The position numbers were made by a program, and so were the translations under genes. 64,000 bases of DNA from Catalinimonas alkaloidigena (GTDB lineage Bacteria > Bacteroidota > Bacteroidia > Cytophagales > Cyclobacteriaceae): positions 3,539,001-3,603,000 of the forward strand of contig NZ_JAQFIL010000001.1 of the NCBI RefSeq assembly GCF_029504655.1, read 5' to 3'. Every line of letters starts with the position of its first letter. Positions within the stretch are counted from its first letter, which is position 1. Positions 1 through 9,131 of this stretch are shown one piece after another. Below the pieces are notes generated by a model. That model was given only the letters and a program-made list of their open reading frames with translations. It was not told where the DNA came from and did no database searches.

Positions 1-1
1 C

Positions 2-2206
2 AATCGCTTTAATCAGGTCAAATCCTTGGATTTTAACTCCAATGGAAGACTTGCTATTATGAGTGCTGACCTCAATGGTCAAAACGATCTCTATTTGTAC
101 AATCCCAACCGTAATACTTTTAGAAGGATCACTAACGATATCTATGATGATATCTACCCCCGATTCATTCCGGAAAGTGATAAGATCGTTTTTAGTAGTA
201 ATCGCCCTGAAGACTCTCTTTATTATGTAAATCAATCAGCAAGAGATATACAACTTAATAATGAGATAGATGATAATTTCAATATTTTCATTTATGAAGG
301 GGATGAAACTGATTCACTCTTAAACAGGGTAACCAATACGGTCAGCAAAGATATAAATCCCATACCTTTGGATGAAAACACGATTTACTACTTAAGTGAT
401 CAAAGGGGTATTTATAATATTTACAAATACAACTTAACGGATAGTCTTTTTAATCAGGTGACTAATTATGCCCTGAGTGTGCAGGATTTTGATATCAACT
501 TTTCTGAGGAAGCTTTATCATTCATCATGTTGTCTGAGGAGGATGATTATGTGTATATGGATAAAAGCTTTGATCTGAATCAAAATATCTTTACCCCTAA
601 AACGCAAAGACAGGAAGCCATACAGGCCAGAGCAATTTCTCAAAGACTTACAGACAACAAAAGAAAACTCAGAGAGCAAGGTGTCGCAGACTCTTCTGCG
701 GTAATTGCACCCAGCGATCGTGTGAGTCAACTGGATAGTCTGATCATAGATGTACCTGATTCATTGTTAAGTGACAGCATAATAGGTACTGTAACCCTTC
801 CCATGCAGGATAGCATCCCTCTTGATAGTAATATGGTCAATACCGAAGACTATACCTTTGATGCGGGAGAAGCGGAAGGCATCATTGATACTGACAATTA
901 TGTATTTGATACTCCCGAACGTAGTGATGACGGTGATATATCTACTGATAATTTCCGCTTTGAAAGTGATGAGGAGTCCGGTATAGGAAATTCTTTCTTA
1001 GCACGCTATCGCAAGCTGCAAAAAGAAACACGTATCAATGGTCCATTTCCTTATGAAACGAGATTCAGTGCGGACAATATAGTAACCTCATTGACGGTTG
1101 ACCCTCTCAGAAGGTTTGGTTTTAACATTCAGGTGCAGATGAATGACATGCTGGAAAATCATCGTTTTTACGGGGGCTTGGTACAATACACAGATCTGCA
1201 GAGTGGAAATATCTATGCAGAATATGAATACCTTAAAAACAGGGTTGACTTCAGAGCCAGGTATGAGCGAAATGGTTACCTCTTCAATTCCGGTGATCGG
1301 GATATCCAAAAATATACAACAAATATGTTCAGGGCTGGTGCTTCTCTCCCTTTTAACAACACTACCAGATTTGAGCTGAATCCATTCTACACCAATACTT
1401 ATTTTATTGACCTCTCTCAGGTGAGTGCCAATATTGAAAGTACTTTTCATTATGGTGGTATCAATCTGGGACTTGTGTTTGATAATACTCTGGTTACCGG
1501 GCTCAAAAACTTTGAAGGAACCAGGGCTAAAATATTTTTTACGCACTATCAGGGACTCAACGATCCTGACAAAACATTCAGCAATATTGAAGTGGATGTA
1601 AGGCATTATCAAAAACTTTATCGTGATATTACACTTGCTACGAGGGTCTTCTACGGTAACTTTTTTGGTAACAATGCTCAGAAATATCTTCTGGGTGGTA
1701 TGAGCAACTGGCTTTTCTTTGATACTGAAAGTCAGGAAGAAGATGACCCCCTGGCAATAGAAAGAAATGTGGACAATAGTAATATCGTATTTACTCAGTT
1801 CACTGATCTTAGAGGATTTAATTATAATAAGTTTAATGGAACCGATGTACTCACATTTACTGCTGAGTTAAGGTTGCCCATTATCAGGTTCTTTCACAGA
1901 GGCCCGATCGCTTCCAACTTTTTCCGCAACCTCGAATTTGTCGGCTTTTATGATATTGGCTCATCGTGGACCGGTACCAGTCCCTTTAGCGAGAAAAACA
2001 GTTTAAATACCGAAGTCATTGAAGATGGAGGACCATTCCGGGCAGAAATCAGCAATTTCAAGAACCCCTGGCTCATGAGCTATGGCGCAGGAGTGAGGAC
2101 CGTACTTCTTGGCTATTACTTAAAGTTTGATATGGCATATCCGATAGAAGATGGAATTGTAGGTGACAAACCTAAGTTTTATCTCACATTAGGGTATGAT
2201 TTTTGA
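2..2206 (+). CDS. TolB-like beta-propeller / Omp85-like outer-membrane protein (5' truncated)
   Basis: The frame is open back to base 2 with no stop, so the gene starts left of the window and only its C-terminal ~734 codons are visible. The first ~190 residues have short repeats of the kind found in TolB/WD40-like propellers (for example FSSNRPEDS and YLSDQRGIYNIYKYN). A low-complexity Asp/Ser-rich linker (~210-330) follows. The last ~390 residues look like an outer-membrane barrel: alternating aromatic strands, a GGMSNWLFF stretch, an LRGFNYNKF stretch and a terminal Phe (LTLGYDF). Cytophagales have long proteins with this architecture annotated as TolB-like surface proteins; the role is probably envelope assembly or surface structure. 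The function is inferred, but the architecture is fairly clear. Confidence 0.75.
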   Translation, partial: NRFNQVKSLDFNSNGRLAIMSADLNGQNDLYLYNPNRNTFRRITNDIYDDIYPRFIPESDKIVFSSNRPEDSLYYVNQSARDIQLNNEIDDNFNIFIYEGDETDSLLNRVTNTVSKDINPIPLDENTIYYLSDQRGIYNIYKYNLTDSLFNQVTNYALSVQDFDINFSEEALSFIMLSEEDDYVYMDKSFDLNQNIFTPKTQRQEAIQARAISQRLTDNKRKLREQGVADSSAVIAPSDRVSQLDSLIIDVPDSLLSDSIIGTVTLPMQDSIPLDSNMVNTEDYTFDAGEAEGIIDTDNYVFDTPERSDDGDISTDNFRFESDEESGIGNSFLARYRKLQKETRINGPFPYETRFSADNIVTSLTVDPLRRFGFNIQVQMNDMLENHRFYGGLVQYTDLQSGNIYAEYEYLKNRVDFRARYERNGYLFNSGDRDIQKYTTNMFRAGASLPFNNTTRFELNPFYTNTYFIDLSQVSANIESTFHYGGINLGLVFDNTLVTGLKNFEGTRAKIFFTHYQGLNDPDKTFSNIEVDVRHYQKLYRDITLATRVFYGNFFGNNAQKYLLGGMSNWLFFDTESQEEDDPLAIERNVDNSNIVFTQFTDLRGFNYNKFNGTDVLTFTAELRLPIIRFFHRGPIASNFFRNLEFVGFYDIGSSWTGTSPFSEKNSLNTEVIEDGGPFRAEISNFKNPWLMSYGAGVRTVLLGYYLKFDMAYPIEDGIVGDKPKFYLTLGYDF

Positions 2207-2251
2207 CCTGTAAACTGAAACCCAAATTAAGTTTCAACTAAATTTTTTTCT

Positions 2252-2881
2252 ATGAAACGTATTCTTTTAATCACTGCAGCATTAAGCATATTTGCTTTTT
2301 CCAGCAGCTACGCACAGTTATTTACCATGGGACCTAAAATAGGTATCAGCAGTTCAAAAATAAGTGTAGACGATGCAGAAGCTATTGCCTCAGGCGATGC
2401 TGCTGTGGGTTTCCACGCTGGTGCTTTTGCTCGTATCTCTATTCTGGGTTTCTATGTGCAGCCTGAAGCACTTTTTACATCCGCCAAGGGTAATATTGTT
2501 ATTGACGATGATAACCTGGAAAATAATGCTGAATCTATTCAGGAATTAACTTATAATAAACTTGATGTGCCTGTGATGTTAGGTTTCAAAATTGGGCCAT
2601 TGATAAGGCTAAACGCAGGCCCTACATTCAGTTTTATTCTCGGGGATGATATCAGAAACGATGCCGGAGCCGCTATTGACCAGGTGGAGCAGGACTACAA
2701 CAGCGCCAATGTTGGCTATCAAGTGGGTGTCGGCTTAGACATTTCTAAAATTATTATTGACCTGAAGTATGAAAATAATTTAAGCGCATTAGGTGAAAGT
2801 GTTACTTTTGCAGGAGAAACTTTTCCTACTGACATGAGAAACCGACTGTTTCAGCTTTCTCTTGGATACAAACTGTTCTAA
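2252..2881 (+). CDS. Porin-family outer-membrane beta-barrel protein
   Basis: A 209-residue protein with an N-terminal signal peptide (about residues 1-21, ending SSSYAQ). The body has the amphipathic strand pattern of small 8-stranded barrels of the OMP_b-brl class: a GPKIGIS opening, FYVQPEALF in the middle, KLDVPVMLGFKIG, and a C-terminal FQLSLGYKLF ending on Phe. It lies 45 bp after the preceding surface-protein gene on the same strand and may be cotranscribed. A strong hairpin terminator follows directly. No ligand can be deduced. The fold call is solid; the function is unknown. Confidence 0.8.
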   Translation: MKRILLITAALSIFAFSSSYAQLFTMGPKIGISSSKISVDDAEAIASGDAAVGFHAGAFARISILGFYVQPEALFTSAKGNIVIDDDNLENNAESIQELTYNKLDVPVMLGFKIGPLIRLNAGPTFSFILGDDIRNDAGAAIDQVEQDYNSANVGYQVGVGLDISKIIIDLKYENNLSALGESVTFAGETFPTDMRNRLFQLSLGYKLF

Positions 2882-2907
2882 GGAAAGTAATTGCTTATTC
2901 ATAATTC

Positions 2908-2933
2908 AAAGCCACCCAAAGGTGGCTTTTTTT
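2908..2933. terminator. Bidirectional rho-independent terminator
   Basis: A 9-bp perfect stem, AAAGCCACC pairing with GGTGGCTTT across a short loop, is followed by a T run on the plus strand and preceded by an A-rich stretch for the minus strand. It separates two convergent genes, the barrel gene (+) and the MFS gene (-), and overlaps the stop codon of the latter. Confidence 0.85.
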
Positions 2934-4107
2934 ATGCCGATGTGGCAAGTCTGTGCCTGGGCACAAAAAACAAATAGGCAAAGGCAAATAAGGATAAAAT
3001 TGCTCCCAACCCATAGGCAAAAATAAACCTGCCGGGATCATTAGCGTAAATCCAGCCGCTAAGTAGTGCTCCCAGCCCTATGCCTATTTCCAGCGCAATA
3101 TACATGGTAGCCATGCCCCTACCCCTGTGTTTTTCATGACTCAGGTCTATGGTCCAGGCGAAAATGGTAGGCGTATTCATACCGGCAGCTAACCCGAATA
3201 CGATTGCAGCAGTCAGAAAGAACTCAACACTGTCTGCAAGGCTTAGCATCAACATGCCTATAAAGAGGACGGTAGTAGAAACTTTAAGCACCTGTATTCT
3301 TCCAAACTTATCAGATGCCTTACCGGCAAAAAACCTTACAGCCACAGAAGCAATGGTGAAAAAAGTGTAGAAAAGCCCCCGATTCTGAATCCCTAATTCA
3401 TCACTAAAGTCCGGGGTGATGGTAAGGATAACGCCAAATGAAAAAGCAGTCAGCAGTAATACTACACAAGGAGCAATAACTCTTGGCTCAAAAAGTTCAT
3501 CTCGCTTCAGCTTAAGAAAAGATATTTGAAAAGGCTGCCTGTCTTCCAATGTTTCCTTCATACCTGCTAATATAATTATCGATAAAATGGCAGACACTGA
3601 TGAAGCATAAAACATCATATCCAAAGAAAAATGATTGGCAAGCAAACTACCTATTGCCGGACCGCCAGCCATCCCCAAACTACCACAAAGCCCAAGAATG
3701 CCCATTGCTTCCCCCCTCCTACTTGCGGACACTACATCTGCCACATAGGCTGATGTGCCGGTTGGCTTAAAACCCGTGGAAAACCCATGAAAAAATCTGA
3801 GTAACAAAAAAAGAAAGACACTTGAGGCAAGCGGGTAAATAAATCCACAGACAAAGCATACTACTGCCCCAAAAATCATCACAGGAATACGCCCGATTTT
3901 ATCAGCCAGTTTACCGCTGAAGGGTCGTGATAAACCAGCGGTAAGTGTAAACAGTGAAATGATCAAACCTTTATACTCTCCTCCACCCAATGACTCCAAA
4001 TATGCCGGAAGCTCAGGGATGATCATATTAAAACTGGAAAAAAACAGAAAGGAACTTAAGCAGAGCAAACCAAACTGTAAGTTGTAAATAGATTTAGTAT
4101 CAGACAT
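2932..4107 (-). CDS. MFS transporter (drug/metabolite exporter type)
   Basis: A 391-residue, very hydrophobic protein with about 12 predicted membrane helices. The loop after helix 2 reads SGKLADKIGRIPVMIFG, a good match to the MFS signature G-x-x-x-D-x-x-G-R-(K/R). A second, weaker copy, AGKASDKFGRIQVL, occurs in the C-terminal half, as expected from the internal duplication of the family. Early residues (SSFNMIIPELPAYLESLGG) resemble the first helix of multidrug-type MFS exporters. The gene stands alone between a terminator and a divergent promoter region. The substrate cannot be named. Confidence 0.85.
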   Translation of the reverse strand: MSDTKSIYNLQFGLLCLSSFLFFSSFNMIIPELPAYLESLGGGEYKGLIISLFTLTAGLSRPFSGKLADKIGRIPVMIFGAVVCFVCGFIYPLASSVFLFLLLRFFHGFSTGFKPTGTSAYVADVVSASRRGEAMGILGLCGSLGMAGGPAIGSLLANHFSLDMMFYASSVSAILSIIILAGMKETLEDRQPFQISFLKLKRDELFEPRVIAPCVVLLLTAFSFGVILTITPDFSDELGIQNRGLFYTFFTIASVAVRFFAGKASDKFGRIQVLKVSTTVLFIGMLMLSLADSVEFFLTAAIVFGLAAGMNTPTIFAWTIDLSHEKHRGRGMATMYIALEIGIGLGALLSGWIYANDPGRFIFAYGLGAILSLFAFAYLFFVPRHRLATSA

Positions 4108-4380
4108 CTGCTTCCCTAGAAATTGGATTGTAATATAAAATATAGTTTACGGTTCAATCTAAAAAAGTTTTGAGTTGATCTGAAAAAAAACAAATACCTC
4201 AATAAATATAGATACAAGACTGATAAAATGGGTTTTAAAAGTATTATAATCAATTATAATAGACTAAATATTATTTATCGGTGCATTAATTTTGTTTTAA
4301 TACATAATACCATAAACAAATAAATATTCAGCGAGTTACTTAGGAGTAAGTATATTTTTTAACCTTAACACTGATTTAAA

Positions 4381-4926
4381 ATGAATAATATCAAAGATAA
4401 AAATATCGCATTTTTAGTAGCTAACGGCTTTGAAGAAGTAGAGCTAAGCAAGCCTATTGAAGCACTCCAGGAGGCAGGTGCAAACATTAAAATTGTATCG
4501 ACTGAAAAAGATAATGTAAAAGCATGGGACAAAACAGACTGGGGAAAAGATTACCCAGTGGATGTACACATAGATAATGCTCAGGCTGATGACTTTGACG
4601 CGATTGTATTGCCTGGAGGACAGTTAAACCCTGACTTTCTGAGGGTAAACGAAAAAGCTGTTAATTTTGTAAAAGCTTTTGCTCAGCAAAACAAGTTGAT
4701 TGCAGCCATCTGCCACGGACCCTGGACATTAATTGAGGCAGACCTGGTGAGTGGTAAGCGGATGACTTCTTACCCATCCATACAAACTGACCTGAAGAAT
4801 GCAGGAGCCCAGTGGGTAGATGAAGAAGTGGTAGAAGATCAGGGCATCATCACCAGTAGAAAACCAGATGATATACCAGCCTTCAACAAAGCTATTATTG
4901 AGGCTTTTGAGCAGGTTACCGCATAA
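4381..4926 (+). CDS. DJ-1/PfpI family protein (type 1 glutamine amidotransferase-like)
   Basis: A 181-residue protein spanning a complete DJ-1/PfpI domain. It opens with an ALVANGFEEVEL-like strand and turn (AFLVANGFEEVELSKPIEAL), has an ILPGG-type segment (IVLPGGQ), and carries the nucleophile elbow AAICHGPW with the catalytic Cys followed by His. Relatives such as PfpI, YhbO and YraA are described as proteases, chaperones or glyoxal-type deglycases. They are often stress-induced, and assignments within the family remain disputed. A 270-bp AT-rich leader precedes it and a hairpin follows, so it is probably monocistronic. Confidence 0.9.
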   Translation: MNNIKDKNIAFLVANGFEEVELSKPIEALQEAGANIKIVSTEKDNVKAWDKTDWGKDYPVDVHIDNAQADDFDAIVLPGGQLNPDFLRVNEKAVNFVKAFAQQNKLIAAICHGPWTLIEADLVSGKRMTSYPSIQTDLKNAGAQWVDEEVVEDQGIITSRKPDDIPAFNKAIIEAFEQVTA

Positions 4927-4947
4927 TTTAAATGTAGGACAAACATC

Positions 4948-4975
4948 AAACCCGGGCAATCGCTCGGGTTTTGTT
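4948..4975. terminator. Rho-independent terminator after the DJ-1/PfpI gene
   Basis: The arms AAACCCG and CGGGTTTT enclose a short loop, with inner pairing GC/GC, and a T-rich stretch follows. It lies between two convergent genes and may serve both. Confidence 0.7.
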
Positions 4976-4996
4976 ATTTGTAAAATAACACAATGA

Positions 4997-5674
4997 TTAT
5001 AGCGCATACTCCTTCTTTTCAAACTGTTCTACCTCTTCCATCAACGCAAGCGCTTCATTTATTTGTTTTATTCCTGCACCTTCTATTCCCTTCTTTACCC
5101 AGCTATTATTGATATTGCTTGGACTTAGTTTTTTGAAAAGCCAGATTGTTAAAGGCACAAAAACAACTACACTAATGACGAACTGACTAATCCACCATCT
5201 TTGATCTCCATATTGGTAAATATCAATATCAAAAAGGACTTCAAACCAGAAAATGGTATGTGCGGTATAAAAAGGCAGTATCAGTAAGCTCAGTTTAAAA
5301 TACTTAAGTATAACCAACCTCAGAGATCCTAACTTTTTTTGCAGACTTATTATAGATGATGTATAGTCTAGCGCTATGATCATTCTTAACTGCATTACTG
5401 CACTGTAGGCGATCAAAGCAGACCAAAAGAATAGGATACTGCCCGCAGCGACAAAATGGATTTCGTAGATGTGATTTTTAACAAAAGTGCCAAATACTAT
5501 ACACAAACTTATGCCAACTGCCAATACCATTGTATTTAACCATTGTAGGGATGTTAACCTGTTTTTCACCTTATCCAGATTGGCCTTGCGTAACAGGCTC
5601 AGGTTTAATTGCCATTGTTGTTCCAGCTTTTCATCATAGGCTTTCCATAGCTGTTTGATTTCATCTATTTCCAT
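4997..5674 (-). CDS. Membrane protein partnered with an ECF sigma factor (putative anti-sigma)
   Basis: A 225-residue protein with a charged N-terminal cytoplasmic part (residues ~1-40, MEIDEIKQLWKAYDEKLEQQ) followed by about four hydrophobic helices. A short C-terminal tail is rich in Glu/Lys. It starts 4 bp after the stop of the sigma-factor gene on the same strand, so the two are surely cotranscribed. Sigma factor followed directly by a membrane protein is the usual layout for ECF sigma/anti-sigma pairs, but no named anti-sigma domain (such as a zinc HxxxCxxC motif) can be seen. The role is inferred from context only. Confidence 0.6.
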   Translation of the reverse strand: MEIDEIKQLWKAYDEKLEQQWQLNLSLLRKANLDKVKNRLTSLQWLNTMVLAVGISLCIVFGTFVKNHIYEIHFVAAGSILFFWSALIAYSAVMQLRMIIALDYTSSIISLQKKLGSLRLVILKYFKLSLLILPFYTAHTIFWFEVLFDIDIYQYGDQRWWISQFVISVVVFVPLTIWLFKKLSPSNINNSWVKKGIEGAGIKQINEALALMEEVEQFEKKEYAL

Positions 5675-5678
5675 GCTT

Positions 5679-6179
5679 CTATTTTTCTAGGGTTGCAAAT
5701 TGTTTTCTTAATTTCTGTTTGATCCTATTGATCTTGGTACCAACATTAGAGACTGAGATCTCCAGGATATTGGCAATCTCCTCATGACTGTGCTCATCCA
5801 GGTAGAGTATCATCAACGCTCGGTTCAGAGGGGCAAGCTGGTTGATAAATTGTCTCAATAACTTCAGATTTTCTTCATCGGCATGGTCTTCTGTTTCCGT
5901 GATTAGTAAGAAACTATCGTTCAGGGAAAAAGTACGCTGACTTATTTTACTTTCCTTGCGATAAAATGATATTGCCACATTCAGGGCTATACTGTACATC
6001 CAGGTTGACAGCTTATACTGTTCATCGTACTTAGAGAAACTTCGCCAAAGCTGCACGATCACTTCCTGAACCAGGTCTTTTCTATCTTCAGGATCATAGC
6101 AATAGGCATTGCAGACCTTAAAGATGATTTTTTTGTGCTGCTCCAGTACCCGGAGAAAAGTTTCCTTATCTTTTTTCAT
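5679..6179 (-). CDS. ECF-type RNA polymerase sigma factor
   Basis: A 166-residue sigma-70-family protein of normal ECF length. Region 2 contains DRKDLVQEVIVQLWRSFSKY, the -10 recognition helix area with the typical DLxQEVxxxxW pattern, followed by LSTWMYSIALNVAISFYRK. Region 4 contains a helix-turn-helix: ILYLDEHSHEEIANILEISV, then NVGTKINRIKQKLRK. It is the first gene of a two-gene unit with the membrane protein downstream, and diverges from the esterase gene. It probably directs transcription of a small regulon including itself; the signal is unknown. Confidence 0.9.
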   Translation of the reverse strand: MKKDKETFLRVLEQHKKIIFKVCNAYCYDPEDRKDLVQEVIVQLWRSFSKYDEQYKLSTWMYSIALNVAISFYRKESKISQRTFSLNDSFLLITETEDHADEENLKLLRQFINQLAPLNRALMILYLDEHSHEEIANILEISVSNVGTKINRIKQKLRKQFATLEK

Positions 6180-6427
6180 AGCGAAAGATCATTTTTCAGC
6201 TGAATGCTTTAAATGACTTAAGTGGTTAATTTTCCGCCCCAACCATATCCTCTTTCCATATTATTCGCAGCTTGAAGCCAAAAATCACAGTCAGACAGTA
6301 TTTTTTTTATCCCTGATCATTATTTATTGTCAGCTCCAAACGCTTATCGATTCGCTGAATATCAGCAGAAATATGTATCATTAAGTTTAGAGGAATGAGA
6401 AATGATTAACAACCTAATTTATGTATT

Positions 6428-7291
6428 ATGCTTAAATGCTATTTATTATCTCTACTCACACTGATTCCCTTCCTGCTGCTGGCACAGCACGGAAAAGTTT
6501 TTGATAACCTCAGCATGCAGAGTGACATTCTGGGAAGTGAACGAAAGTTTGCTCTGTATCTGCCTCCAGATTATGAAAGTTCCGAACGCTCCTACCCTGT
6601 TCTTTACCTTCTACACGGTGGCGGGGACGACCAGACGGGATGGGTTCAGTTTGGGGAAGTACTTCACATTGCGGACAAAGCCATCAACGAAGGCAAAGCA
6701 ACTCCGATGATCATCGTGATGCCGGATGCAAACAGCGGACAGAGAGGCTACTTCAATAGCATTCAGGGTGACTGGCGCTATGAAGATTTTTTCTTTGAAG
6801 AGTTCATGCCTTATGTGGAAAGTACATATCGCATTAAGGGTGACAAAAGGTACAGAGCAGTGGCTGGGCTTTCTATGGGCGGAGGGGGCTCTTTTATGTA
6901 TGCGCTACACCATCCCGAGCTTTTTTCTTCTGCCTGTCCACTCAGTGCCAGTACCGGCCCCCTGACTGTGGAAGACGTAGACCGCTACGCCGAAAGAATG
7001 GGAGCTGGCAATGCGAGCAAGGCGCAAAAGCAGAAATATTATGAAACGCACAGTGCTTTGGCCTTGGTGGAGAGCATGCCTGCGGAAGAAATCAAATCTG
7101 TACGCTGGTACATTGACTGTGGTGATGATGATTTCCTTTATGAAGGTAATTCATTAATACATATCGCTATGCGCAAAAAAGAGATACCTCATGAATTCCG
7201 CATAAGGGATGGAGGGCATAGCTGGACCTATTGGCGAGAAGCTTTACCTAATGTACTCTCTTTCGTCTCGGATGCTTTTCATCAATATTAA
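6428..7291 (+). CDS. Secreted alpha/beta-hydrolase esterase (esterase D/PF00756 type)
   Basis: A 287-residue protein with a signal peptide (residues 1-~20, FLLLAQ). It has the esterase-D-like core: YPVLYLLHGGGDDQTGW (oxyanion-loop region), the nucleophile elbow GLSMGGGGS (Ser), an acid in the DCGDDDFL segment, and the catalytic His in RDGGHSWTYW. This family includes feruloyl, acetylxylan and siderophore esterases, so a role in removing acyl decorations from polysaccharides is plausible, though the substrate is not visible here. The gene diverges from the sigma-factor unit and ends in a GC-rich inverted repeat (about 7304-7324). Confidence 0.85.
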   Translation: MLKCYLLSLLTLIPFLLLAQHGKVFDNLSMQSDILGSERKFALYLPPDYESSERSYPVLYLLHGGGDDQTGWVQFGEVLHIADKAINEGKATPMIIVMPDANSGQRGYFNSIQGDWRYEDFFFEEFMPYVESTYRIKGDKRYRAVAGLSMGGGGSFMYALHHPELFSSACPLSASTGPLTVEDVDRYAERMGAGNASKAQKQKYYETHSALALVESMPAEEIKSVRWYIDCGDDDFLYEGNSLIHIAMRKKEIPHEFRIRDGGHSWTYWREALPNVLSFVSDAFHQY

Positions 7292-7321
7292 AGTTAGCTC
7301 GCCTTGCCAAACAGGGCGGGG

Positions 7322-7735
7322 CTAGGCTTTCACTTTGATCTCCATCAGTTTTTCGGGTTGTGCTATGGCTTCAAACCCTACCTTCTTATATAGGCCATGC
7401 GCATCATCAGTGCCTAGCCGCCAGATCCTGATGTTTTGTAGTCTTTCATCTTTAAGAATATGCTTTATGAGCCGTAAAGCCAAGCCCTGGCCTCTGTGTT
7501 CCGGTACGATAACTACATCCAACAGATAAGCCATAAACACATAATCTGTTAACAGGCGGGCATAGCCTAGCTGCTGGTTCTGTTTGTAAATGCCAAAATT
7601 TAGTGAATTGGCTACACAGGTATTTACTTCTTCCAGTGTTCTGTTTCTGGCCCAGGGGGTCTGGCTCAGACAGCGATGAATAAGCGGGATATCCAGTTTT
7701 TCAACATCACTGCTTACATATACTGCTTCTTTCAT
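7322..7735 (-). CDS. GNAT family N-acetyltransferase
   Basis: A 137-residue single-domain GNAT protein. The acetyl-CoA-binding motif A is clear: VIVPEHRGQGLALRLIKHIL, matching R/Q-x-x-G-x-G/A. Strand 6-7 features follow as LGTDDAHGLYKKVGF, where LYxKxGF is a common GNAT ending. The substrate is not deducible. The ISAs1 element lies about 70 bp upstream of its start codon and has therefore changed its upstream region; a promoter closer than 70 bp would be kept. Confidence 0.85.
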   Translation of the reverse strand: MKEAVYVSSDVEKLDIPLIHRCLSQTPWARNRTLEEVNTCVANSLNFGIYKQNQQLGYARLLTDYVFMAYLLDVVIVPEHRGQGLALRLIKHILKDERLQNIRIWRLGTDDAHGLYKKVGFEAIAQPEKLMEIKVKA

Positions 7736-7805
7736 ATTGAACTTCCTTGATTTTTTACTTTGATGCTGGCTGAGTAAATCAATTCATGCAAATTGAATAA
7801 ATATA

Positions 7806-8980
7806 CAGGTTAAACGCATTAAAAGTACAAGAATAACATGTAAAGCGTAGCTTTGCCGGATGAATTGGCAAAAGTTTTTTGATAGTGTGCCTGATTTCAG
7901 GATAAATCGGCGTAAGAAGCACCAATTGGTGGATATTTTAGTGATAGCCTTATGTGCTATTGTAAGCGGGGCTGACGATTTTGAAGAGATTGAGGCTTAT
8001 GGGAAACGTAAGGAGTCATTCTTAAAGGGGTTTTTAGATTTACCCAATGGTATTCCATCTCATGACACTTTTAATCGGGTGTTCAAATACATGGACAAAA
8101 ATGCCTTTGGTGAATGTTTGTATAGTTGGTCTAAAGAATTGTTGAGGTTTATTTACAGTCATATCACCCAAATAAATGTGGATGGTAAAGTGCTCCGAGG
8201 TACGGCCAAGGCAGGGTTCAAGAAAAGTGGCATCTGTATTATTAGTGCTTGGGTGGCTGAACAGCATCTGGTTCTAGGACAAGAGAAGGTAGATACTAAA
8301 AGTAATGAAAAAATGGCTATTCCCGAACTGTTGAAGTCCTTAGCTCTGGAAGGCTGTTTAGTGAGTAGTGATGCGGCAGGCTGTCAAGTAAAGAATGCCG
8401 ACCTGATTGTTGAAAAGGGTGGAGATTATTTGATAGCCATCAAAAAAGATCATAAGCATATTTATGAGCAGATCACAGATTGGATGGATAGAAGAAAGAT
8501 ATATTTGCCAGTGGATGAGTGGGTAGATTTTGGCAGTGGCAGGATAGAGCGCAGAAACTGCTATGTTGAATCTAACCTTAAATTACTTGATGACTTGTCA
8601 GCATGGAAGCACCTAAAGTCAATCGTAATGATAGAAGCCCACAGAGAAAAAAATGGCAAAACGACCTTAGAGAAACGTTTCTATTTGAGTAGCCTGAAAG
8701 CCTCTACTAAAGAGTTTAACCAATTAGTCAGAAATCACTGGAGTATCGAAAACCAGCTTCATTGGAAGTTAGATGTTATCTTCCGAGAGGACAGTAGCAG
8801 AACTAAATCGGGGAATGCGGCCGAAAATTTGACTACCGCCCGTAAGCTAGCCTTGCAACTTCTCCATCAGATCAAAGATAAAGAAAGTATTAAGAACAGA
8901 AGGAAAATAGCAGGGTGGGATGACCATTACCTAATTCGAATCCTCCAGAGATTAAATCAAAATTAAATGCGTTTAACCTG
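7806..8980 (+). mobile_element. ISAs1-family insertion sequence, apparently complete
   Basis: The element is 1175 bp with perfect 15-bp terminal inverted repeats: CAGGTTAAACGCATT at 7806-7820 and its exact complement at 8966-8980. It is flanked by a perfect 9-bp direct repeat, ATAAATATA, at 7797-7805 and 8981-8989, the target-site duplication. It carries one intact transposase gene. The perfect ends, perfect duplication and unbroken frame point to a recent insertion that could still be active. It sits in the space between the GNAT gene and a small basic-protein gene, so no coding sequence was broken. Confidence 0.95.
7860..8966 (+). CDS. ISAs1 family transposase
   Basis: A 368-residue intact DDE transposase. 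The N-terminal domain has the family features DFRINRRKKHQLVDILVIAL and GIPSHDTFNRVF (DUF4338/H-repeat-associated type). The catalytic core starts INVDGKVLRGT (first Asp), continues with VSSDAAGCQ (second Asp), and has a third acidic residue in the NHWSIENQLHWKLDVIFRED segment. This length is typical of complete ISAs1 transposases. The stop codon overlaps the right inverted repeat. Its start lies 40 bp inside the left inverted repeat. Confidence 0.95.
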   Translation: MNWQKFFDSVPDFRINRRKKHQLVDILVIALCAIVSGADDFEEIEAYGKRKESFLKGFLDLPNGIPSHDTFNRVFKYMDKNAFGECLYSWSKELLRFIYSHITQINVDGKVLRGTAKAGFKKSGICIISAWVAEQHLVLGQEKVDTKSNEKMAIPELLKSLALEGCLVSSDAAGCQVKNADLIVEKGGDYLIAIKKDHKHIYEQITDWMDRRKIYLPVDEWVDFGSGRIERRNCYVESNLKLLDDLSAWKHLKSIVMIEAHREKNGKTTLEKRFYLSSLKASTKEFNQLVRNHWSIENQLHWKLDVIFREDSSRTKSGNAAENLTTARKLALQLLHQIKDKESIKNRRKIAGWDDHYLIRILQRLNQN

Positions 8981-9035
8981 ATAAATATACCAGCTTTTGA
9001 ATATTTTAAGAGAATATCCTTAGCTTGCGATTAAC

Positions 9036-9115
9036 CTTTGACCATCGGAGTGAACATAAGTGCCGTAAAAAAGGTTGTTATAATGGCTCTGAAACGTCGG
9101 GGTCTTTTTTTTTCA
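9036..9115 (+). promoter_or_regulatory. Candidate structured leader before the small basic-protein gene
   Basis: Between the IS and the ATG at 9132 there is a compact GC-richer block containing GACCATCGGAG and ending CGTCGGGGTC followed by nine T residues. The outer segments GACC and GGTC can pair, but no strong continuous stem could be traced by eye. It could be the leader RNA of the small cold-shock-like gene, a terminator, or a relic split from its upstream neighbour by the IS. This is a weak call. Confidence 0.3.
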
Positions 9116-9131
9116 CTTAAATCATACATTT

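Noticed and set aside
7304..7324. Strong terminator between the esterase and GNAT genes
   Set aside because: The GC-rich inverted repeat is imperfect and lacks a T run on either strand, so it was not listed as a terminator.
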